NCBI GenBank assembly: GCA_003519585.1
Contig: DOWL01000193.1
Span: 52,087-77,935, forward strand
Length of the DNA stretch: 25,849 nucleotides
Direction: 5' to 3'
Origin: Nocardioides sp.
GTDB taxonomy: Bacteria; Actinomycetota; Actinomycetes; Propionibacteriales; Nocardioidaceae
Below the pieces are notes generated by a model that was not told where the DNA came from, did no database searches, and saw only the letters and a list, made by a program, of their open reading frames with translations. Below, one piece after another: positions 8,554-14,931 of the stretch. How positions within the stretch are numbered: position 1 is the stretch's first letter; every line of letters begins with the position of its first letter. The position numbers were made by a program, and so were the translations under genes.

Positions 8554-9519
8554 TCAGCCGGCGGCGGCCTCGATCGGCGGCCTTGACGGCGTGCGGCGGA
8601 CGTCCGGCATCGTGCTCGGCCGCGGCTCGACCACCATCACCGGGCACTCGGCCTCGCGCAGCAGTTGTCGCACGACGGGCCCGAGGTGCGAACCGAACGG
8701 CAGCCTCGGGTCGCGGCGCGCGACCACCAGCAGCGAGGAGGCGGCCGATGCCTTCACGAGGATCTCGGCCGGCTTGCCCCAACTCACCTCGAAGCGGCAC
8801 GGCACCCGCTCGCGGACGCTCGCGGGCAGGTCCACGTCCGCGCGGAGCTGCGCACGAGCCGCCCGGAGGAGGTCCCCCTGGTCGACCTGGCGGCGCAGGA
8901 GCTCCTGATAGCCCTGCGCGAGGTAGGCCACGCGGAGGAATCGGACCGGCAGCTCCTCGGCTGCAGCAAGGCCCAGGGCGGTCCACACCTCCGCCTCGGC
9001 ACGAGCGGCGTCCTCCACCCCGACGGTGATGGGCTCCCGGATCCGGAGTGGGTGCCAGTCGGCGGGCACAGACACGACCGGCGCGTGAGCCCGGGCAGCG
9101 ACGGCCCCGGTCACCGACCCTCCCGACCAACGCTCCCAGCGCCCGAGGTCGCGGTGCTCCACCACGACGAACTGGGCCAGGCGGCTGCGATCGACCAAGG
9201 TGCGGACGACCTCACCGCGGAGCAGCTCGGTCGAGACGGGCACCGCACCGGCGCGGTCGCGGACCTGCGCGGCGACCTCCTCGAGGTGGACGCGACCCTG
9301 GGACAGCAGTTCGGGGAAGCCGACCCCGGTGTCCCAGGTCCCCGTCCAGTCGCCGACGAGCGTCGGCACGACGTGGACCAGCCGGATGCCGGCGCCCAGG
9401 CGCGCGGCGGTGTCGACGGCGAAGCCGATGGTTCCCTCCGACAACGGCTCCTCCGGGGGCACGGCCAGGACGATGTCGGCGTCGGTGTCGGTGTCAGCGT
9501 CGGTGTTGACTGCGCTCAT
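8554..9519 (-). CDS. Tandem universal stress protein (two Usp domains)
   Basis: 321 aa with two Usp repeats. The N-terminal domain runs from about residue 16 (IVLAVPPEEP) to APVVSVPADW; the C-terminal domain runs from ITVGVEDAAR to CPVMVVEPRP. The second domain has RRDPRLPFGSHLGPVVRQLL, close to the ATP-binding G-x2-G-x9-G(S/T) loop; the first lacks a clear loop (HRDLGRWERWSGGS), so only one site may bind nucleotide. The ATG at 9519 has GAGAGGAG upstream and is followed by a low-complexity Thr-Asp/Ala-Asp tract (residues 6-15). Tandem USPs are typical of actinobacterial dormancy regulons; their biochemical role is unsettled. It is the first gene before the ATPase and divergent from another USP, sharing one palindromic box. 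Confidence 0.92.
   Translation of the reverse strand: MSAVNTDADTDTDADIVLAVPPEEPLSEGTIGFAVDTAARLGAGIRLVHVVPTLVGDWTGTWDTGVGFPELLSQGRVHLEEVAAQVRDRAGAVPVSTELLRGEVVRTLVDRSRLAQFVVVEHRDLGRWERWSGGSVTGAVAARAHAPVVSVPADWHPLRIREPITVGVEDAARAEAEVWTALGLAAAEELPVRFLRVAYLAQGYQELLRRQVDQGDLLRAARAQLRADVDLPASVRERVPCRFEVSWGKPAEILVKASAASSLLVVARRDPRLPFGSHLGPVVRQLLREAECPVMVVEPRPSTMPDVRRTPSRPPIEAAAG
9475..9504. repeat. Short Thr-Asp/Ala-Asp coding repeat
   Basis: About five imperfect copies of a 6-bp unit (gtcggt/gtcggc/gtcagc) encode alternating TD and AD dipeptides at residues 6-15 of the USP, just after its start codon. Such short tandem repeats can change length by slippage in steps of two residues without breaking the frame. 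Confidence 0.6.
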
Positions 9520-9576
9520 CGGGGGCTCCTCTCTCGTCGCTCGTCCGACGCTCCCACCGGCATCGGCCGGACATGA

Positions 9577-9590
9577 GGGCCCTTGGTCCC
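9577..9590. promoter_or_regulatory. DosR-like box between two divergent USP genes
   Basis: GGGCCCTTGGTCCC matches 13 of 14 positions of the recurring palindrome. It is 57 bp from the ATG of the minus-strand USP and 58 bp from the ATG of the plus-strand USP, so one dimeric site could serve both directions. Confidence 0.7.
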
Positions 9591-9648
9591 GGGCGGAGCA
9601 GACCTCGGTCCGTACCCGCGCAATCGTCCGGCGCGGACCGTGGACGGC

Positions 9649-10533
9649 ATGCACGACAGGGCCGAGACTCTCGCCGCCACCGGTGCAGTGGTCGTGGGGT
9701 ACGACGAGCACCCGGTGTCGCTGCGTGCCCTCGACTGGGCCGCCGACGAGGCCGTTCGGAGCGCACGCCCCCTCGTGGTCGTGCACGCGACGGGAGGGCT
9801 GGGCACGGTGGGATCCACCTGGCTCGAGCTGACCGATCCCGCGACCGAGCCGACGCTGATCGAGCTGGAGCGACACGGGCAAGCCGTGCTCGCGAGGGCC
9901 GTGGCCCACGTCGGACTCCGCCACCCGTCCCTCCGGATCAGCCCCCAGGTCGCCATGGGAGAGCCGGCGCCCGAGCTGTTGCGCCAGACCGCCTCGGCGC
10001 ACCTGGTCGTCGTGGGCTCTCGGGGGCATGGGGTGAGTAGGAGCATCCCCTCCGGCCAGGTCGGCACCTGGCTGGCGCGGCGGACCGCCGGTCCCGTCGT
10101 GGTGGTGCCGGACTACAACCCCCTCACCGTCCGCCAGGGCGTGCTGGTCGGGGTCCCGATCGGGGAGGACGTCGCCACGGTCCTCGACTTCGCGTTCCGC
10201 CACGCGTCACTGCACGACCTGCCGTTGACGGTCGTGCACGCGACCAAGGATGCGACCAGCACCGCAGACATCGACCGACCGAGGCACCTGTCCGAGGCAC
10301 TCGGCGGGCTGGCCGAGCGGTTCCCCGAAGTGCGTATCCGGTCCGAGCTCGTGCCCGGTCGGCCGGCCCGGACGCTCCTGCGCCTGGCCGAGCGGATGAA
10401 CCTCCTCGTGGTCGGGCAGCACACGGCGACCGGGCTCCACGAGCTACCGATGGGTCACGTGCGCGCGAGCATCGTCGACCGCGCTCCGTGTCCGACGGCC
10501 GTCGTGCCCACCCACGTGCCCGAACCGGCCTGA
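9649..10533 (+). CDS. Tandem universal stress protein (two Usp domains)
   Basis: 294 aa. Domain 1 starts at GAVVVGYDEHPVSLRALDWA (about 13-32) and ends at AGPVVVVPDY; it carries VVVGSRGHGVSRSIPSGQVG, a fair match to the ATP-binding glycine loop. Domain 2 starts at GVLVGVPIGEDV and ends with CPTAVVPTHV; its loop (GQHTATGLHELPMGHVR) is partly degenerate. The ATG at 9649 begins just before domain 1; the ribosome-binding site is weak (GGACGG), and a GTG at 9640 is an alternative. It is divergent from the USP-ATPase operon, with the shared box about 58 bp upstream. Predicted cytosolic stress or dormancy protein; no specific partner can be named. Confidence 0.9.
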   Translation: MHDRAETLAATGAVVVGYDEHPVSLRALDWAADEAVRSARPLVVVHATGGLGTVGSTWLELTDPATEPTLIELERHGQAVLARAVAHVGLRHPSLRISPQVAMGEPAPELLRQTASAHLVVVGSRGHGVSRSIPSGQVGTWLARRTAGPVVVVPDYNPLTVRQGVLVGVPIGEDVATVLDFAFRHASLHDLPLTVVHATKDATSTADIDRPRHLSEALGGLAERFPEVRIRSELVPGRPARTLLRLAERMNLLVVGQHTATGLHELPMGHVRASIVDRAPCPTAVVPTHVPEPA

Positions 10534-10607
10534 CCGCGAAAGCCGTGGAGTGATGATGCTCGGGCGCACCAGCGGGCGCACCACAGCGCACGACGAGGCG
10601 GCCTGAG

Positions 10608-10943
10608 ATGTGGACTGCGGTGTGGAGTTCCTGGCCGGAGCCAGAGCGCCCGGCGCAGCCTCAGAAGGCCTCCGCAACCGAGTTGCTTCTCGCGAGGGCA
10701 CGCCACCCGTCCTTCTCCTCCGCGGTGGCTGCGGAGTTGGTGCGGACGCTCTCCCGCCGCGAGCTCGCGCACGCGTGGGCCGAGACTTGCGCGGAACTGG
10801 AGCAGCCGCTGCCGGACCGCACGCGGTTCCACCTCGTGCTGCTGCGCGAGCAACTGCTCGACCGTGCCGAGGAGCTCGGTCCACGACCCTTCCGGCGCTC
10901 GGCGATTCGCCAGCTGCGCCGTCACCGCCGCCCCGCGGGCTGA
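10608..10943 (+). CDS. Small protein of unknown function
   Basis: 111 aa, family not recognised. The frame has plausible protein composition: a helical middle (ATELLLARARHPSFSSAVAA, then LVRTLSRRELAHAWAETCAEL) and a second helical part (RFHLVLLREQLLDRAEEL), ending in a strongly basic tail (RSAIRQLRRHRRPAG). There is no signal peptide or membrane segment. The ATG at 10608 lies 74 bp after the plus-strand USP stop, preceded by a poor GAGGCGG-type site. It may be co-transcribed with that USP and converges on the DUF1876 gene with a 22-bp gap. The all-helical, arginine-rich make-up could suit nucleic-acid or partner binding, but this is speculation. Other frames on both strands are also open here, so its reality is less certain than its neighbours'. 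Confidence 0.55.
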   Translation: MWTAVWSSWPEPERPAQPQKASATELLLARARHPSFSSAVAAELVRTLSRRELAHAWAETCAELEQPLPDRTRFHLVLLREQLLDRAEELGPRPFRRSAIRQLRRHRRPAG

Positions 10944-10965
10944 CACCGGGCGCGGCGTAGCCGCT

Positions 10966-11235
10966 TCAGCCGTGCCGGCTCTCGCGCAGAAGTGCGTCGA
11001 CGTCGGCACCCGCGGTCTGCAGGAGAGCCTCACCCAGATGCGTCAGGGCGCGCGCCGCGGCCAGCTCGTAGCCGATCTCCGCGACGTCGAGCGGGTCGTG
11101 TAGCGAGAGCCGCGCTTCTCCGCTGGCCGTCAGCGGCGTCGGCACACCGCTGTGTAGCCGAGCCTCGGCGTGGGTCACGCCGTCGCGCTCACTGAGCAAG
11201 AGTTCGACGGTCCAGGTCTGCGTGGTGAGCTCCAT
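10966..11235 (-). CDS. DUF1876 dormancy protein (Rv1738-like)
   Basis: 89 aa, the family's usual size. It matches the DUF1876 pattern seen in Rv1738 of M. tuberculosis: WTVELLLSERDGVTHAEARL near residues 8-27, then a G-x-ARL-x-x-x-D segment (GEARLSLHDP), and IGYELAAARALTHLGEALL near residues 53-71. Rv1738 is among the most strongly DosR-induced genes, and its structure resembles ribosome hibernation factors, suggesting a translation-silencing role; that is family knowledge, not visible here. The ATG at 11235 has a strong GAGGAGGAG upstream. Its 266-bp leader region contains a perfect 17-bp inverted repeat 23 bp before the ATG and a weaker DosR-like box about 190 bp upstream. Confidence 0.9.
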   Translation of the reverse strand: MELTTQTWTVELLLSERDGVTHAEARLHSGVPTPLTASGEARLSLHDPLDVAEIGYELAAARALTHLGEALLQTAGADVDALLRESRHG

Positions 11236-11258
11236 GACTCCTCCTCGGGTCAGAGCAC

Positions 11259-11295
11259 GATCCGTCCGGCCGGGCTCGGCCCGGCCGGACGGATC
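11259..11295. repeat. Perfect 17-bp inverted repeat in the leader of the DUF1876 gene
   Basis: Arms GATCCGTCCGGCCGGGC (11259-11275) and its exact complement (11279-11295) are separated by 3 bases. Read on the minus strand it is a very stable GC-rich hairpin ending 23 bp before the ATG, just upstream of the ribosome-binding site. There is no following T-run, so a simple intrinsic terminator is not the best fit. It could be a 5'-leader structure, a terminator for transcription coming from the USP at 11502-12422, or a protein-binding palindrome. Confidence 0.8.
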
Positions 11296-11424
11296 TCACG
11301 GCGCCCGCTGCTTGGGCGACCGAGACTGCACGATGCGTGATCGCGCCGCCGGGGGGCGCCGCACTATCTCGCTGCTGTCCAACTCGTGCAGGACCATTCC
11401 ACCGCCGCGACCACCGCGGGAACA

Positions 11425-11438
11425 GGGTCGGAAGTCCC
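11425..11438. promoter_or_regulatory. Candidate DosR-like box upstream of the DUF1876 gene
   Basis: GGGTCGGAAGTCCC keeps both outer halves (GGG-C and GTCCC) of the recurring palindrome with a divergent centre. It sits in the otherwise empty 266-bp gap, 189 bp upstream of the ATG, which is further than the other boxes. Confidence 0.45.
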
Positions 11439-11501
11439 GTGCATTGCGGTCGCACGGCCGGATCTCCTGGTCGGCTGGGGTCGTCGACTATCCGGGCGTG
11501 T

Positions 11502-12422
11502 TCACTTGAGTGGCATCCCGGCGGCCTCGAGGACGAGCTCCTCGTCCGCGGCCGGCGGGTCGGGGGCGTACGGCACGACCTGCACGGGCACCACGCTCAA
11601 CTGCAGCAGGGAGTGGACGATCGCGCCCAGGTGGCCGTACGGCGGCAGCGACAGCCGGCGACGGGACACGATCAGCAGGTCACTCTCGGCGCTCTCGTGG
11701 AGCAGCACCTGAGCCGGCCTCCCATGGACGACCCGGGTGTCGACCGGGACGTCCGGGTAGGCGGTGCGCCAATCGGCGGTGAGCTCCGCGACCATCTGAC
11801 GACCCTCGGTCTCCCATTCTGGCGCGTGCGTGCGCAACTCGACCCGGTCGGCGTATGGGTCGGACAGCTCCCACGCCATGACCACGACCAGCCGGGCGTC
11901 GCGCGCCACGGCTTCGGCGAAGGCCTGGGACAGCAGCTCGGCGGAGTGACGGTGGGACTTCAGACCCACCACCACCTGGTGGTGAGGGGGCGCGTCGGTC
12001 CATTCCGCGGGAACCACGACCACGTCGCAGGGGGCGTGCGCGGCGACCGAAGCCGTCGCCGTGCCGGTGAAGAACCGTTCCACGCCGTGCCGGGTCTCGC
12101 GTCCCACCACCACCAGTTGAGCCGTGCGCGCGGCCCGGACGATGCCGGTACTGCGTTCGCCGTGCGCGGCCAGGGTCGTGACCTGGAGGTCGGGAGCCGA
12201 CTCACGGACCGAGGCCCGCGCGCGCTCCAGGACCTCTGCACCGATCTCGTCGAGCCGGGCCAGGGTCGAAGGCGGCGCCACGCTGAGGAAGTTGGGGACC
12301 ACGTGCACGAGTTCGAGAGGTGCCCGCCGACGGCGGGCCTCGGCGATCGCGTAGCGCACGGCACCGGCGCTACCCGGCAACCCGTCGACGCCGACGAGCA
12401 CCGGACTGCTGTGTCTGGTCAT
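11502..12422 (-). CDS. Tandem universal stress protein (two Usp domains)
   Basis: 306 aa. Domain 1 (about 7-140) starts PVLVGVDGLPGSAGAVRYA, has VVVGRETRHGVERFFTGTATASV as its nucleotide-loop region and ends DVVVVPAEW. Domain 2 starts QVVVGLKSHRHSAELL, has SRRRLSLPPYGHLGAIVHSLL and ends VPVQVVPYAP. Both loops depart from the strict G-x2-G-x9-G(S/T) consensus, the second lacking the first glycine. The ATG at 12422 is 21 bp after the DUF1918 stop and preceded by CCAGGAG, so the two are probably one operon. It has the same architecture as the other three USPs in this window but clearly different sequence, so they look like older paralogues rather than a recent tandem duplication. Confidence 0.92.
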   Translation of the reverse strand: MTRHSSPVLVGVDGLPGSAGAVRYAIAEARRRRAPLELVHVVPNFLSVAPPSTLARLDEIGAEVLERARASVRESAPDLQVTTLAAHGERSTGIVRAARTAQLVVVGRETRHGVERFFTGTATASVAAHAPCDVVVVPAEWTDAPPHHQVVVGLKSHRHSAELLSQAFAEAVARDARLVVVMAWELSDPYADRVELRTHAPEWETEGRQMVAELTADWRTAYPDVPVDTRVVHGRPAQVLLHESAESDLLIVSRRRLSLPPYGHLGAIVHSLLQLSVVPVQVVPYAPDPPAADEELVLEAAGMPLK

Positions 12423-12443
12423 CGCTTCTCAGGCTCCTGGCGC

Positions 12444-12674
12444 TCAGCCGGCGTGGGCAGGCTCGTCGTACTCGGCGGCGTACGACGGTCCGGTGCGGTC
12501 GATGGAGGCGTCGGGTCCAGGGAAGAACAGGCTCTCGTGACCGGTGTCGGACCAGCGCACCCGGTACGGCGGCCGCCCGTCCTCGTGCTCGACGCCGATC
12601 ACCTCGCCGTCGCGGACCGGTCCACCGAGATGCATGCTCCTGATCACGATGCGGTCTCCGACACTCGCGAACAT
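12444..12674 (-). CDS. DUF1918 small protein (Rv0569-like)
   Basis: 76 aa. It shows the DUF1918 pattern: VGDRIVIRSMHLGGPVRDGE at residues 5-24, then GVEHEDGRPPYRVRWSDTGHE and FFPGPDASI, an SH3-like small beta-barrel domain. Rv0569 of M. tuberculosis, a DosR-regulon member, belongs to this family; function is unknown, with DNA or nucleic-acid binding only suggested. The ATG at 12674 is preceded by GAAGGAGAAGGCG. It is the first gene before a USP. Degenerate DosR-like half-sites lie about 80 bp upstream, over the end of the PPK2 gene. Confidence 0.88.
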   Translation of the reverse strand: MFASVGDRIVIRSMHLGGPVRDGEVIGVEHEDGRPPYRVRWSDTGHESLFFPGPDASIDRTGPSYAAEYDEPAHAG

Positions 12675-12751
12675 CGCCTTCTCCTTCGCCTCGTCGTGCG
12701 CAGGTCCGGGCCGGCACCTGCCGCCTCTCTCGGTTCCGACGCTAGGAGAGC

Positions 12752-12774
12752 GGGCCCTCTGGGATCAGAGTCGA
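12752..12774. promoter_or_regulatory. Degenerate DosR-like half-sites upstream of DUF1918-USP
   Basis: GGGCCC at 12752-12757 and GGGATCAGAGTC at 12761-12772 each match half of the recurring box, within the 90-bp gap and the last codons of PPK2. Neither is a full palindrome. Position (about 80-100 bp upstream of the ATG) is the main support. Confidence 0.25.
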
Positions 12775-13781
12775 TGGTCCTTCCGGCTCGGGACCACGGT
12801 CGGGAAGAAGCGAGCCGGATCCTCACCGTCCTCGTGGAGCCGCGCGGCCGGGCCGACGAGCAGCGGGTCGGGGATCCCAACCACCGCATGGTCCTTCTCG
12901 GGATAGTCGAGCTGGGAGAGCAGGACGCGCATCGCCTCGAGCCGAGCCCGCTTCTTGTCGTTGGACTTGACCACCGTCCACGGCGCATCACCGGTGTCGG
13001 TGTGGAAGAACATGGTCTCCTTCGCCGCGGTGTACTCATCCCACTTACCGGCGCTGGCCTGGTCGGTCGGCGAGAGCTTCCACTGCCGGACCGGGTCGGA
13101 GGAGCGGGCGGCGAAGCGAGCGGCCTGCTCGGCCCGGCTGACCGAGAACCACAGCTTGAGCAGATGGATCCCGGAGTGGACCAGCATCCGCTCGAACTCG
13201 GGGGTCTCGCGCATGAAGTTGAGGTACTCGGTCGGCGTGCAGTAGCCCATGACCCGCTCGACGCCGGCGCGGTTGTACCAGGAGCGGTCGAAGAGCACGA
13301 TTTCCCCGCCGCTGGGCAGGTGTGAGACGTAGCGCTGGAAGTACCACTGGGTGCGCTCCCGCGCCGTCGGCACCGTGAGGGCCACGACCCGCGCACCACG
13401 AGGGTTGAGGTGCTCGGTGAACCGCTTGATCGCGCCGCCCTTGCCCGCCGCATCTCGCCCCTCGAACAGCACCGCGACCTTCTGGCCGGTGTCGCGGACG
13501 TGGGCCTGCAGCTTCAGCAGCTCGATCTGCAACCGGCGCTTGGTGCGCTCGTACTCGCGGCGCCCGAGCTTGGCGTCGTATGGGTAGCCCTGACGCCAGG
13601 GTGGCACTCCGTCCGGTCCGGGACGGTCGTCGAGCTCGTGCCCCTCCTCGCGGAGCGAGTCGTCGATCTCGGCGAGCTCGTCGAGCTCCTCCGCGTGCCC
13701 TGCGCCTCCCGCTGACGTGGGGACCAGCTCTGCACCGAGAGACTGTCCGACCAGGTCGTCGAGATCGTCGTGGGTCGTCAT
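12765..13781 (-). CDS. ppk2: Polyphosphate kinase 2 (PPK2 family)
   Basis: 338 aa. The PPK2 core follows an acidic N-terminal tail of about 60 residues (rich in Asp/Glu). Walker A is GRDAAGKGG (108-116), the lid region has PTARERTQWYFQRYVSHLP, and Walker B is FDRSWYNRAGVERVMGY (164-180). A single PPK2 domain of this type fits class I enzymes, which phosphorylate NDPs with polyphosphate or the reverse. The ATG at 13781 is 11 bp after the carbamate kinase stop with no clear Shine-Dalgarno, consistent with an operon and coupled translation. A box-like palindrome lies 37 bp upstream inside the arcC tail, so a separate internal promoter is possible. In context it would buffer ATP/GTP from stored polyphosphate in energy-limited cells. 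Direction of reaction is not visible from sequence. Confidence 0.94.
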   Translation of the reverse strand: MTTHDDLDDLVGQSLGAELVPTSAGGAGHAEELDELAEIDDSLREEGHELDDRPGPDGVPPWRQGYPYDAKLGRREYERTKRRLQIELLKLQAHVRDTGQKVAVLFEGRDAAGKGGAIKRFTEHLNPRGARVVALTVPTARERTQWYFQRYVSHLPSGGEIVLFDRSWYNRAGVERVMGYCTPTEYLNFMRETPEFERMLVHSGIHLLKLWFSVSRAEQAARFAARSSDPVRQWKLSPTDQASAGKWDEYTAAKETMFFHTDTGDAPWTVVKSNDKKRARLEAMRVLLSQLDYPEKDHAVVGIPDPLLVGPAARLHEDGEDPARFFPTVVPSRKDHRL

Positions 13782-13792
13782 GAAACGCCAGG

Positions 13793-14773
13793 TTAGGACG
13801 CGCGATGGCCGGCGGACAGGGCCGATGGTCCCGAGCCGCGCCTCGATCCCTCCTGACCACCACCGGTCGCGTGGGAGTCCACCACCTGGGTCCCGGCGGT
13901 CCCGGCCACGAGGTCCTGCAGGTCGGAGAGCGCGCCGATCATCGCGCGGCCCCCGCTCCTGGCGAACCGTGCAGCCGCCTCGACCTTGGGTCGCATCGAG
14001 CCGGATTGCAGCGTGGTGGGGTCGAGGTCGACGACGTCGAGAAGCCTCAGCGGGTGCGCATCGGCCGTGCCCCAGCCCTCGTAGACGTGGGGCACGTCGG
14101 TGGCGATCACCAGGAGGTCGGCATCGAGCTCCTCGGCGATGAGCGCACTGACCGCGTCCTTGTCGACCACGGCCTCCACGCCCTCCATGCCGTACGGCCC
14201 GGCGCACACGGGCACCCCACCGCCGCCACCGCAGACCACCACGTAGCCGAGGTCGAGAAGCACGCCGATCGGTCCCAGAGGGGCGACGGCGACGGGGTGC
14301 GGCGACGGGACCACCCGGCGATACCACATGCCGTCGGGACGGATGGTCCACCGCCGGTAGTGCTCCAGACGCCGGGCCGTCTCGGAGTCGTAGACCGGAC
14401 CGACGAACTTGGTGGGTTCGGCGAAGGCGGGGTCGTCGCGATCCACCAGGGTCGTGGTGAGGACCGTGACCACCTCGCGCCCCGCAGGCAGCCGGTTCCC
14501 GAGCTCCTGCTCGATGACGTAGCCGACCATCCCGGCACTCTCGGCGTCCAGGACGTCGAGCGTGAGATCCGACTCGGCGTCGTAGGCGACGACCTGGAGA
14601 GCCAACAGCCCTATCTGGGGTCCGTTGCCGTGGGTGATCACCAGCTGGTGCTCGGCAGCCACGTCGGCCAGCACCGAGCTTGCCGCCCGCATCGCCTCGC
14701 GCTGATGCGCCATGGTCAAGTCCATCCCGCGCGGCGACAACGCATTGCCGCCCAGCGCCACCACGATCCTCAC
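13793..14773 (-). CDS. arcC: Carbamate kinase
   Basis: 326 aa from a GTG at 14773-14771; the core begins at once with RIVVALGGNAL and a GGGGA site lies upstream. Amino-acid kinase motifs include GGNAL (8-12), THGNGPQIG (47-55), the family's VVCGGGGGVP loop and EAVVDKD before the second half. It transfers phosphate from carbamoyl phosphate to ADP, the ATP-yielding last step of the arginine deiminase pathway. The C-terminal 20-25 residues (GGGQEGSRRGSGPSALSAGH region) are low-complexity and extend beyond the usual end; they contain a DosR-like box sequence. It is the first gene of arcC-ppk2 and lies about 9 kb from arcA-arcB, but under an apparently similar box. Confidence 0.95.
   Translation of the reverse strand: MRIVVALGGNALSPRGMDLTMAHQREAMRAASSVLADVAAEHQLVITHGNGPQIGLLALQVVAYDAESDLTLDVLDAESAGMVGYVIEQELGNRLPAGREVVTVLTTTLVDRDDPAFAEPTKFVGPVYDSETARRLEHYRRWTIRPDGMWYRRVVPSPHPVAVAPLGPIGVLLDLGYVVVCGGGGGVPVCAGPYGMEGVEAVVDKDAVSALIAEELDADLLVIATDVPHVYEGWGTADAHPLRLLDVVDLDPTTLQSGSMRPKVEAAARFARSGGRAMIGALSDLQDLVAGTAGTQVVDSHATGGGQEGSRRGSGPSALSAGHRAS
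13819..13832. promoter_or_regulatory. DosR-like box inside the arcC tail, upstream of ppk2
   Basis: GGGCCGATGGTCCC keeps both halves of the recurring palindrome (about 12 of 14 if the central pair is ignored). It lies 37 bp upstream of the ppk2 ATG, within the low-complexity last codons of arcC. Confidence 0.5.
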
Positions 14774-14831
14774 GTTCCCCAGCCTGGCGGCCCACGACCG
14801 CCGCCGCTGGAGGCCAAGGCCTCTCCTCGCC

Positions 14832-14845
14832 GGGACCAAGGACCC
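14832..14845. promoter_or_regulatory. DosR-like box between arcC and the alcohol dehydrogenase
   Basis: GGGACCAAGGACCC matches 13 of 14 positions of the recurring palindrome. It is 58 bp upstream of the arcC GTG and 86 bp upstream of the adh ATG, in the 158-bp divergent gap. Confidence 0.7.
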
Positions 14846-14931
14846 GAACCCGCCCGACGTCCGCCCCTGTCCGGCGACCACCCGCGCGTCCGAGGGTGGT
14901 CCCACGATCCGTGGCAGCTGAGGAGGAAGCG

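Noticed and set aside
5826..9029. A very long open frame on the plus strand (over 1000 codons)
   Set aside because: It is antisense to the P-type ATPase and USP genes, has biased Arg/Gln/His/Gly-rich composition without domains, and reflects GC-rich codon bias of the true genes.
9640..9648. GTG start three codons upstream of the chosen ATG of the plus-strand USP
   Set aside because: No better ribosome-binding site and no conserved residues are gained; kept only as an alternative.
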